From positions 1-64,000 of the forward strand of contig DASXFV010000038.1 of NCBI GenBank assembly GCA_036489445.1: DNA of 64,000 bases, in the 5' to 3' direction. The position numbers and the translations under genes are program-made. Origin of the DNA: DAIDKA01 sp036489445. GTDB taxonomy: Bacteria; Pseudomonadota; Gammaproteobacteria; Steroidobacterales; Steroidobacteraceae. The notes beneath the pieces are model-generated. The model worked only from the letters and a program-made list of their open reading frames with translations, did no database searches and was not told the DNA's origin. The first letter of the stretch is position 1. Every line of letters starts with the position of its first letter. Below are positions 16,888 through 24,900 of this stretch, in pieces.

Positions 16888-17724
16888 TCAGTTCTGCAGA
16901 ATCGGCTTGGCGAAGACGCCGTCCAGTTCCTTGCGGGAGACGGCTTTCCCCGCGAACTCAAAGGTCCCCTGGGTCTGCACTTCAGCCATTGCCTGCAGCA
17001 TCGCGCCATACGCGGCTCTGGCCAGCGATCCCCCCAGACTGATGCGTGTGACGCCCAGTTCCTGCAGTTCCGCCACGGTGAGCGGCATGCCCGGCATCCC
17101 CGCCAGGATGTTCAAGGGCCGATCAATCGAGCTGATGATCTGCCTGATATCTTCCCGCGACTTGATTCCGGGCGCGAACAGGACATCGGCACCGGCCTCC
17201 TGGTAGGCCTGCAGGCGCCGGATGGTGTCCTTGAGGTCCGGTCGGCCATGCAGATGATTCTCGGCGCGCGCGGTCAGCGTGAATTTGTAGCCCAGGGACT
17301 TCACGGCGATGACCGCATTGCGGATCCGTTCCGCCGCCAGTTCCAGAGGATAGATGGGATTGCCCTCATCACCGGAGGCGTCCTCGATCGAGCCGCCGAC
17401 AATGCCGGTTCTGGCCGCCTGCAGCAAGGTGACGACCACATCCTCCGGGTCATTGCCAAAACCGTTTTGCAAATCGGCACTGACGGGGATCGAGGTGGAT
17501 TGGCACACGGCGGTCAGGTGCGCCATCAGGCTGCTCTTGGTGATGGTCAAATCGCTCTTGCCCAGCGAAAAGGCGAAGCCCGCGCTGGAGGATGCCAGGG
17601 CCTTGAACCCCAGGTGTTCGAGCAACCGCGCAGACCCCTGGTCCCAGGGGTTGGGGATGACAAAAGATGAACCCTTCTCGTGCAGCTTGCGAAACGCCTC
17701 GGCCTTCTGGATCTGTGTGGTCAT
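16888..17724 (-). CDS. Isocitrate lyase/PEP mutase superfamily enzyme
   Basis: A 278-residue TIM-barrel of the ICL/PEPM superfamily: FVIPNPWDQGSARLLEHLGF at the start, ADLQNGFG (metal/substrate loop), GGSIEDASGDEG and TARAENHLHGRPD. It lacks the KKCGH motif of true isocitrate lyases and so may cleave or form C-C or P-C bonds on another alpha-keto/malate-like acid. The ATG at 17724 has GGAAAAG upstream. It is last in a four-to-five gene minus-strand unit whose other members are polyene dehydratases and export genes. Such an enzyme is not standard in aryl polyene loci. Confidence 0.75.
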   Translation of the reverse strand: MTTQIQKAEAFRKLHEKGSSFVIPNPWDQGSARLLEHLGFKALASSSAGFAFSLGKSDLTITKSSLMAHLTAVCQSTSIPVSADLQNGFGNDPEDVVVTLLQAARTGIVGGSIEDASGDEGNPIYPLELAAERIRNAVIAVKSLGYKFTLTARAENHLHGRPDLKDTIRRLQAYQEAGADVLFAPGIKSREDIRQIISSIDRPLNILAGMPGMPLTVAELQELGVTRISLGGSLARAAYGAMLQAMAEVQTQGTFEFAGKAVSRKELDGVFAKPILQN

Positions 17725-17737
17725 GTGCTTTTCCTCG

Positions 17738-18172
17738 TTACTTGCGCCGGATGATCGCCAGCCGGCCGCTCGCCAGCGGCCGGCCGCGGTGGCAAGCCGC
17801 AAACAGATATTGCCAGCTGTCGCTGTCCTGTAGCAGCAGTTGTGCGCGGACCTCCAGCTCGCCTTCCAGATCGTCGATCCGGCGACAGGCGAAGGTGACA
17901 TCGCGCAGTGATACGAGGTACCCGGGCGCGGCCGCCGTTCCGGCGGCGCGTGCGACCAGGCCACCGTGCAGCGCAGCGGCCTGGGCACCGTATTCGCACA
18001 GATGTACGGCCCGTAGCTGACCGCCACTGCGCAGCGGGTGGTCCACTGCATGGTGGGTGCTCGCGAGCGCATCGATGCTGGACCCGTCCCATTTCGAGAC
18101 TGCATCCAGCAGTGACATCGACCCCTGATGGGGGATCAGCTGGGCAATCACGATCCGGTCCACCCCGCTCAT
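17738..18172 (-). CDS. 3-hydroxyacyl-ACP dehydratase, ApeP-like hotdog protein
   Basis: A 144-residue hotdog-fold protein. LIPHQGSMSLLD at residues 12-23 holds the catalytic-type His, and HPLRSGGQL followed by LCEYGAQAAALHGGL contains the Glu-containing helix. This pattern is that of aryl polyene dehydratases of the ApeP kind. It would remove water from the 3-hydroxyacyl intermediate to give the conjugated double bond. It overlaps the MMPL exporter gene by 4 bp (ATGA). The longer reading frame to 18301 lies inside the exporter and is rejected. Confidence 0.85.
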   Translation of the reverse strand: MSGVDRIVIAQLIPHQGSMSLLDAVSKWDGSSIDALASTHHAVDHPLRSGGQLRAVHLCEYGAQAAALHGGLVARAAGTAAAPGYLVSLRDVTFACRRIDDLEGELEVRAQLLLQDSDSWQYLFAACHRGRPLASGRLAIIRRK

Positions 18173-20502
18173 GGCGGGTCCCTGCGGCGGATCAAAAGCT
18201 GCGACAACAGGAAGTTGCTGGCCACACCCAGCACCACGGTGATGCCAATGGAGCGCAGCACCGGCAGCGTGGAACTGCCGAGGACGGCGAAGACCACGCA
18301 AGCGGCGGTGGCGCAGATGGTGACCGCATGCAACGCGCGGCGATGCGCCGCCGGATCCGCGCTGGAGCGCTCCAGGAACAGGCCGTAATCCAGGCCCAGA
18401 CCGGCTGCGAGGACCAGGGCGATCAGGTGGAACAGATTGAGTGCAATACCGAAGCCATGCAGCAGCGCCAAGGTCACCAATGTCGACAGGCCCATGGGGG
18501 TGACAACCCGCACCATCCGCCCGAAGGAGCGGCAGGTGGCGGCGACGACCAGGATCAGGAGCACGGCCGCGGCGGCCATGCTGGCAAGAATGCGTTGCCG
18601 CTGGTGGTTGACCAGATCCTCCGCGGCCTGTTTCAGATCCAGCAGCTGAATCTGCCCGTTCGAGCTGGCCAGAGCCGCCAGCTGCTGCGGCTGTTGCACA
18701 TCGGTGAAGGTCACGAGCCCGGTCCAGCCGCCCTCGCGTTGCTGCAGCAGCGAGCCCACGGTCAGCGCCAGCGGTGTCCCGGCTAGGGTTTGCACGGTCA
18801 GCGGCGGCAGCGTGCGGGCGCGCGCGACATCCGCCAGAAATGGCGCGAACAGGCCGGGTTTGAAGGCCATGCCCGCGACGGCATGCTCCAGGCTCGCGCG
18901 CAGGGTGGCCGCGTCGGGCAGCGCGGCCTGGCGACGCCGCTGCACGGCGCTGCTGGGCAGGTAGTGCGAGGCCAAATCGTAGCCGCCGATCACGTGCTGC
19001 GTCGTGAGCGCGTCCAGTCGCCTTGACAGCGCTTCCTCGCGCACCAGCAAGGCGTCAGGGGTCGCAGCCTGCAGCGCCAGCAAATACCGCACATCCGGAG
19101 CGCCAAGGGCCTGTTGCAGGGACTCGTACTCGCGCACCATTGCTTCGGGCACTGGGGTCAGATGTCCCAGATCGTTATCCCACCAGGGTCCCCGAATGCT
19201 GATCACGGCAACCACGCCGATCACGGCGATCACCGGCGCCAGCCAGGGCAGGCGCGGCAGTCGATTCGAAAGCCTCGCCAATGTCATGGATAGGCGGCTG
19301 TCACCATAATCGCGCACGCCCATGGGCAGCAGCTGCGGCAGCAGGTAGCGCGTACACAGGCCGGCGGCCGCCAGGCCCACGATATTGAAGGTGGCCAGCT
19401 GCGCCAGACCCAGGACGCCTGAGACCAGGAAGGCCAGGTAGGCAATGCACACCGCGGCCACTGCGGTCGCCAGGGTGGGCCAGACGGAACGTGCCACCTG
19501 CACCGGCTGAACCCCCGGCTGCTCATTGCTGAACAGATAGATGGGGTAGTCCAGCGCGACGCCGGTCAGCGTAAAGCCGAAAGCGATGGTGATGCCGTGG
19601 ACGCTGTCGAACAATGCGGCGACCGCGCCCAGGCCGCACACGCCCGCGGTGGCGAGCGGCAGTGCGCCCAGCAGCACGCGCCGCATGCTGCGATATGCCA
19701 GCAGCATCAGCAGCACCATCCCCACGGAGTCCAGCACCGCCGCCACGCGGGCGTCGGCTTCGCTGCGGCTTTGCATGGTGACCGCAAACGCGCCGGGTCC
19801 CGTAATGGTCAACTGCATGGCGGGGCTGGTCCGAACCGCCTCGAAGTGCCGGCGCAGCGTGTCGATGGCCAACCGCTGATCGGCGGGATCGAACCCCGCG
19901 CCGCGCGTCTGCACGATCAGCAGCGCCGCGTTGCCGGCGGAGTTGAACCACACATTGAACTGCTGCTGCGCCTGGTGTGCGGGCTCCCACGCTTCCAGGA
20001 CCTTGATCAGTTCCAGGGTTGGATCACGCGGCAGCAGCGGCGTCAGCAAGGTGGCGGCGGGCGAGGCCAGATCCTGTTCGCGCTCCTGCAACTGCTCACG
20101 CAGGTAATCCGCATCCAGGCGGTGCGTGTCGAGGGTGGGCGAGAGCAAGTAGCGGTAGGGCAGCAGCGCGTCGGGCACCATGTCGAGCCGCTGCTCGCCA
20201 TTGCTGACAAATCCAAAGGCCGGATCGGCGCGCAACGCTGCGGCGAGTTGCTGCGAAGTGCCGGCGAGCGCTTCGGGCGCTGCGCCTTGGATGGACACCA
20301 GCAGCAGCTTGGACGCGGGTCCCTGACTGACTTCATCCAGCAGCAGGCGACCCACTGCATCATGTGGCGCGGGCATGAACAGCCGCAGATCGCCACTGAT
20401 GCGCAGGCTGTGATGGATCACCAACCCGAAGCCGGCCAGCAGCGCGAGCCACAGCAGCGCGGTGATCCGAGCCGAGCCGCGCAGGCGGGTATTCAGTGGC
20501 AC
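18169..20502 (-). CDS. MMPL/RND-family exporter
   Basis: A 777-residue integral membrane protein with the MMPL layout. One N-terminal helix precedes a large periplasmic domain, a helix bundle (about 240-400, including ALFDSVHGITIAFGFTLTGVA), a second periplasmic domain and a second helix bundle (about 625-775). The GVALDYPIYLF and GLGLDYGLFLE segments carry the intramembrane Asp used for proton coupling. In aryl polyene loci it is paired with a LolA-like carrier and is thought to extract the lipidated polyene from the inner membrane. The GTG start overlaps the LolA-like gene by 10 bp. Confidence 0.88.
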   Translation of the reverse strand: MPLNTRLRGSARITALLWLALLAGFGLVIHHSLRISGDLRLFMPAPHDAVGRLLLDEVSQGPASKLLLVSIQGAAPEALAGTSQQLAAALRADPAFGFVSNGEQRLDMVPDALLPYRYLLSPTLDTHRLDADYLREQLQEREQDLASPAATLLTPLLPRDPTLELIKVLEAWEPAHQAQQQFNVWFNSAGNAALLIVQTRGAGFDPADQRLAIDTLRRHFEAVRTSPAMQLTITGPGAFAVTMQSRSEADARVAAVLDSVGMVLLMLLAYRSMRRVLLGALPLATAGVCGLGAVAALFDSVHGITIAFGFTLTGVALDYPIYLFSNEQPGVQPVQVARSVWPTLATAVAAVCIAYLAFLVSGVLGLAQLATFNIVGLAAAGLCTRYLLPQLLPMGVRDYGDSRLSMTLARLSNRLPRLPWLAPVIAVIGVVAVISIRGPWWDNDLGHLTPVPEAMVREYESLQQALGAPDVRYLLALQAATPDALLVREEALSRRLDALTTQHVIGGYDLASHYLPSSAVQRRRQAALPDAATLRASLEHAVAGMAFKPGLFAPFLADVARARTLPPLTVQTLAGTPLALTVGSLLQQREGGWTGLVTFTDVQQPQQLAALASSNGQIQLLDLKQAAEDLVNHQRQRILASMAAAAVLLILVVAATCRSFGRMVRVVTPMGLSTLVTLALLHGFGIALNLFHLIALVLAAGLGLDYGLFLERSSADPAAHRRALHAVTICATAACVVFAVLGSSTLPVLRSIGITVVLGVASNFLLSQLLIRRRDPP

Positions 20503-21125
20503 ACCTTTTCAAGTTCTGCGCGGTCGATTGTTGCCGGAAGCGGCGTCGCGAGGGCTGTGCGCGCGGCCTCGTCCATGAGCATCACAGTCACGCTGCCATC
20601 CGGTGCCGCGGTGATCATGCAACGCGGGCTGCCGGCCGCCCCGTTCACTGTGATTTGCGACACGCGCTGACGCACCCGGCTGTCCCGCGGTGTCAGCCCC
20701 AAGGTCCAGTGCGCCTCATCGCCGCTCACCGCCAGTGTGAAGCTGCTCTCCAGCTGCTGGCGGTTACCGCCCAACAGCGCTGAGAAGCTGCTGAGCAAGG
20801 TCTTCAGTTCCGGGGCCCCCTGCAGGGAATAGGTGCGCGGCTTGCCATTGCCGCGCACGACACTGACCGCATCACCTTTGATCTCGGTGTGTTCGGAATA
20901 CGGTTTATCCACCGTCCGCGCCAGCGAGTCCGGACCGGAGTACAGCAGTTCTCCCGAGACGATGAGCGGCCGGCTGAGCAGCGGCGAGAAGTGCACCTCC
21001 ACGAACGGCGTGGTCGCCGGCGCCGGGCGCGCCAGGTGTTGGAGCAAGCTGTCCAGATCCGGTGCTGCAAGGGCGGGGGCCGCACACACAGCCAGGGCTA
21101 CGGCAATCCATCTCACGCGTCTCAT
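20493..21125 (-). CDS. LolA-like outer-membrane lipid/lipoprotein carrier
   Basis: A 210-residue secreted protein with a clear Sec signal peptide (MRRVRWIAVALAVCAAPALA, cleavage likely after ALA). It has a LolA-type beta-sheet pattern, including VEVHFSPLLSRPLIVSGELLY and DGSVTVMLMDEAA. It is probably a dedicated periplasmic shuttle for the polyene lipid rather than the housekeeping LolA. Evidence is its coupling to the MMPL gene (10-bp overlap) and to the dehydratase upstream (ATGA). The reading frame left of 21125 is out-of-context and excluded. Confidence 0.82.
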   Translation of the reverse strand: MRRVRWIAVALAVCAAPALAAPDLDSLLQHLARPAPATTPFVEVHFSPLLSRPLIVSGELLYSGPDSLARTVDKPYSEHTEIKGDAVSVVRGNGKPRTYSLQGAPELKTLLSSFSALLGGNRQQLESSFTLAVSGDEAHWTLGLTPRDSRVRQRVSQITVNGAAGSPRCMITAAPDGSVTVMLMDEAARTALATPLPATIDRAELEKVCH

Positions 21126-21487
21126 CCGGTGCGCTCCATCGGGTTGGCCGTGTCGGTCTGCAGCTCGAATACGCCCAGGGCCAAAGTCTGGTCGTTGGCC
21201 GTGACTTGGAAGCGCAGCTGCTGAGGTTCGTACTCCAGGCTTGCCTGCACCTGCATTCCCGGCAACCAGGGAGAGGGAAATTTGGCCTGGTGCAGGCGCA
21301 GCGGCCGCACGGGGGTCCCCAGCCACTGGTCGGCGGCATCCAGGACCTGTGCCAGCAGCAGCACACCGGGGACCACCGGTGCATCCGGAAAGTGGCCGGC
21401 GAATACCGGATGATCCGCTGCGATGAACAGGGGTTGCTGATGGCGCCTGACGCCCGCAACGGGGGGGGTGTGGGTCTTGTTTTTCAT
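21122..21487 (-). CDS. Hotdog-fold dehydratase/thioesterase, ApeI-like
   Basis: This 121-residue hotdog protein contains HPVFAGHFPDAPVVPGVLLL, the FabZ-like motif with catalytic His and the following PGV helix start that marks ApeI/FabZ proteins. It probably acts as second dehydratase on polyene intermediates. It is the first gene of the minus-strand unit leading into the LolA-like carrier (ATGA overlap). ATG 21487 is taken; GTG 21493 would add two residues. The promoter must lie in the gap right of it. Confidence 0.82.
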   Translation of the reverse strand: MKNKTHTPPVAGVRRHQQPLFIAADHPVFAGHFPDAPVVPGVLLLAQVLDAADQWLGTPVRPLRLHQAKFPSPWLPGMQVQASLEYEPQQLRFQVTANDQTLALGVFELQTDTANPMERTG

Positions 21488-21936
21488 GCTCACGGCGGAA
21501 CATTAACATTCCGGGCTGAGGATCTGCCCCGAGGCTGTGCACGAGCGGTTCCAAACGTACCGAAACGGAGCAAAAAGGGTCGCCAAATCGCCGATTTCCC
21601 CTGGACCGGGCTCTAGCGCCACGGTGCCTGAATTCGCTCATTGACCGTGCCCGGCCCCTCAGCAATATTCAAAGCCGGTCCCGCGATTTTTCCAGCCACG
21701 GATTCCAAGATGTTTACCGGTGGTGATATGGTTAGGGGTTCGGACCTCGTTGTGACCGCCGTGTCCGAACGAGGTCGACCAGGCCGCCTGAGGGCGACCG
21801 GCAGACCCGCACCCAAGCCTTCCCAGGCCGGGTGCGAAAGGGCGCCACGAGGCGTTGCCTGGGGCAGGGGTAAAGCGTGGGCAAGAGAGGCAGGATTGCG
21901 CCGGGGCCAGGCACCGGTGCTCAAAAGGTGTCGGCA
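21488..21936. other. 449-bp divergent intergenic region (pigment operon / gltB leader)
   Basis: No credible gene is seen here on either strand. It must hold the promoter of the minus-strand dehydratase-LolA-MMPL unit and that of gltBD. The right half is GC-rich and structured, including the inverted repeat at 21743-21786. AAGGTG ahead of ATG 21937 is the gltB ribosome binding site. I see no known riboswitch class. Confidence 0.6.
21743..21786. repeat. Nine-bp perfect inverted repeat in the gltB leader
   Basis: GACCTCGTT (21743-21751) and AACGAGGTC (21778-21786) enclose 26 bases. It lies about 150 bp before the gltB start and could be an operator or a leader stem. No T-run follows. Confidence 0.45.
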
Positions 21937-24900
21937 ATGAACAAGTGTGCACCGCATATGCGGCCCGGCAAGCAGGGCCTGTACGATCCGCAGTTTGAGC
22001 ACGATGCCTGCGGGGTCGGCTTCGTTGTCGACATAAAGGGCCGCAAATCCCACCGGATCGTGCAACAGGCCATTCAGGTCCTGCGCAATCTGGATCACCG
22101 CGGCGCGAGCGGCAGCGAAATCAACACCGGCGACGGCGCTGGGGTGCTGTTGCAGATGCCCCATGGCTTCTTCAAAGAGGTCGCCCGCAAGGCGCGCCTG
22201 AGCCTGCCGGCGCCCGGAGCCTATGGCAGCGGCATCATTTTCCTGCCGCGCAACCCCACCCGGCGGCGGCGGCTGGAAGAGCATTTCGAACAGATCGTGC
22301 AGTCGGAGGGCCAGAGCATTATCGGCTGGCGCACGCTGCCGACCGACAACTCCATGCTCGGCGAGACTGCCAAGGCCAGTGAGCCCACCATGCGCCAGGT
22401 GTTCATCGGTCGCGACCCGGCATTGACGGACGAGGCCGTGTTCGAGCGCAAGCTGTACGTCATTCGCAAGCGCGCGTACAGCGAGATCCGCGCTTCCACG
22501 ATGGATGGGGCGGAGTACTGGTACGTGGCCAGCCTGTCGCACAAGACCATTGTCTACAAGGGCATGCTGCTGACCGGACAGCTGCCGGAGTACTTCCGGG
22601 ATCTGAACGATCCGGCCATGGAGACGGCGCTGGCGCTGGTGCATTCGCGTTTCAGCACCAACACCTTTCCCAGCTGGGATCGCTCGCATCCGTACCGCTA
22701 CATCGCCCACAACGGCGAAATCAATACCCTGCGCGGCAACATCAACTGGATGAAGGCCCGGGAGGCGCTGTTTGAATCCGATGTGTTCGGCGAGGACGTG
22801 AAGAAGATCCTGCCGATCGTCAATCCCAATGGCAGCGACTCGGCGATGTTCGACAATACGCTGGAGCTGCTGGTGCTCGCCGGGCGCTCGCTGCCGCACG
22901 CCGTCATGATGATGATCCCGGAGCCGTGGTCGAACCACGAGCAGATGGATGATTCGCTGCGCGCGTTCTACGAATTCCACTCCAGCCTGATGGAGCCCTG
23001 GGATGGTCCGGCCTCCATCGCGTTCACGGATGGTCGCAAGATCGGCGCCGTGCTCGACCGCAATGGCCTGCGGCCCTCGCGTTACTACGTGACCAAGGAC
23101 GGCATGGTGGTGATGGCCTCCGAGGCCGGCGTGCTGGACCTGCCACCCGAGGACATCCTGATGAAGGGGCGGCTGCAGCCCGGGCGCATGTTCCTGGTGG
23201 ACACCGAGGCCGGACGCATCGTCGAGGACGAGGAGATCAAGCGCCAGGTCGCCAGTGAGCGGCCGTATCGGCAGTGGCTGGATGAGCATCTGCTGCACCT
23301 GGAGGATCTGCCAGCGGCCCCTGAAGTGCCGGTGCCGGATCACGACACGCTGGTGCAGCGCCAGATCGCCTTTGGCTACACCTTTGAAGATCTGCGGGTG
23401 CTGCTGAGCCCGATGGCCAAGAGTGGCGTGGAAGCCGTGGGATCCATGGGGAACGATGCGGCGCTCGCCGCGCTATCGGCCAAGCCGCGGCTGCTGTACG
23501 ACTACTTCAAGCAGTTGTTCGCGCAGGTCACCAACCCCCCCATCGACTGCATCCGCGAGGAGCTCATCACGGCCTCGGAGGTCTGGCTGGGTTCTGAGGG
23601 CAATCTGCTGATGCCACAGCGTGCCGATTGCCGGCGCCTGGAGCTGCGGGGCCCCATCCTCACCAATGAGGAGTTCGCCAAGGTGCGACGGCTGCACGCA
23701 CCGGGATTGAAGGTCGGTGTGCTCTCGATCCTGTTTCGCGCCACACGCGGCGAGCGCGGCCTGGTCAAAGCCATTGAAGAGCTGCGCCTGGCGGCGCAGC
23801 GCATGGTGAAGGACGAGGAGGTCAACATTCTCATCCTCAGCGATCGTGGTGTGAACCGCGAGTTCGCTGCCGTGCCCTCACTGCTGGCCGTCTCGGCCCT
23901 GCACCACTACCTGATCCGCGAAGGCCAGCGCACCCGCGTGAGCCTGGTGCTGGAAACCGGCGAGGCGCGCGAGGTGCATCACTTCTCGCTGCTCATCGGT
24001 TATGGCTGCAGCGCCATCAATCCGTACCTGGCGTTCGAGACGCTGGACGGCATGATCCGTGACGAGTTCCTGCAGGACATCGATCACGCCAAGGCCTGCA
24101 GCAACTTCTCCAAGGCGGCCACCAAGGGCGTCGTCAAAGTGATGTCCAAGATGGGCATCTCCGCCGTGCAGAGCTATCACGGTGCCCAGGTGTTCGAGGC
24201 CGTGGGCCTGCGCCAGGACCTGATCGACGAGTACTTCACCTGGACGTCCTCGCGCATCGGAGGCATTGGCATGGATGTCGTTGCGCAGGAGATCCTGATG
24301 CGGCATCGCGCAGCCTTCCCTGCTCGCGGGACTCATGCGGTCGCGTTGGCGGCCGGTGGCCAGTACCAGTGGCGCAGCGATGGTGAAACCCATCTGTTCA
24401 GCCCCGAGGCCATCCATCGCCTGCAGAAGGCGGTGCGCACCGGGAGCTTCCCCACCTACAAGTCCTATGCGCAGCTGATCGATGATCAGTCCACCAACCT
24501 GTGCACGCTGCGCGGCCTGCTGGAGTTCAAGGCCGGGGATGCCGTCCCCATCGAGGAAGTCGAGTCGGTCGAGAGCATCGTCAAGCGCTTCAAGACCGGC
24601 GCCATGTCCTATGGCTCCATCAGCAAGGAGGCGCACGAGACCCTGGCCATCGCCATGAACCGCATCGGGGGCAAGAGCAACACCGGTGAGGGCGGCGAGG
24701 ACCCGGAGCGCTACCTGCCGCTGCCGAACGGGGATTCGCGCAACTCCGCCATCAAGCAGGTGGCCTCGGGGCGCTTCGGCGTGACCAGCGAATATCTGAT
24801 CAACGCGCGCGAACTGCAGATCAAGATGGCGCAGGGTGCCAAGCCCGGCGAAGGCGGTCAGCTGCCCGGGAGCAAGGTGTATCCGTGGATAGCGAAGACC

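Noticed and set aside
19597..20670. Long plus-strand frame of 357 codons
   Set aside because: It lies entirely antisense to the MMPL and LolA-like genes and is Gln/Arg/His-rich without any domain.
21877..21936. Upstream GTG start for gltB
   Set aside because: The added 20 residues have no family support and the AAGGTG site favours ATG 21937.
21640..21936. Riboswitch in the gltB leader
   Set aside because: The region is structured, but no conserved motif of a known class could be matched.
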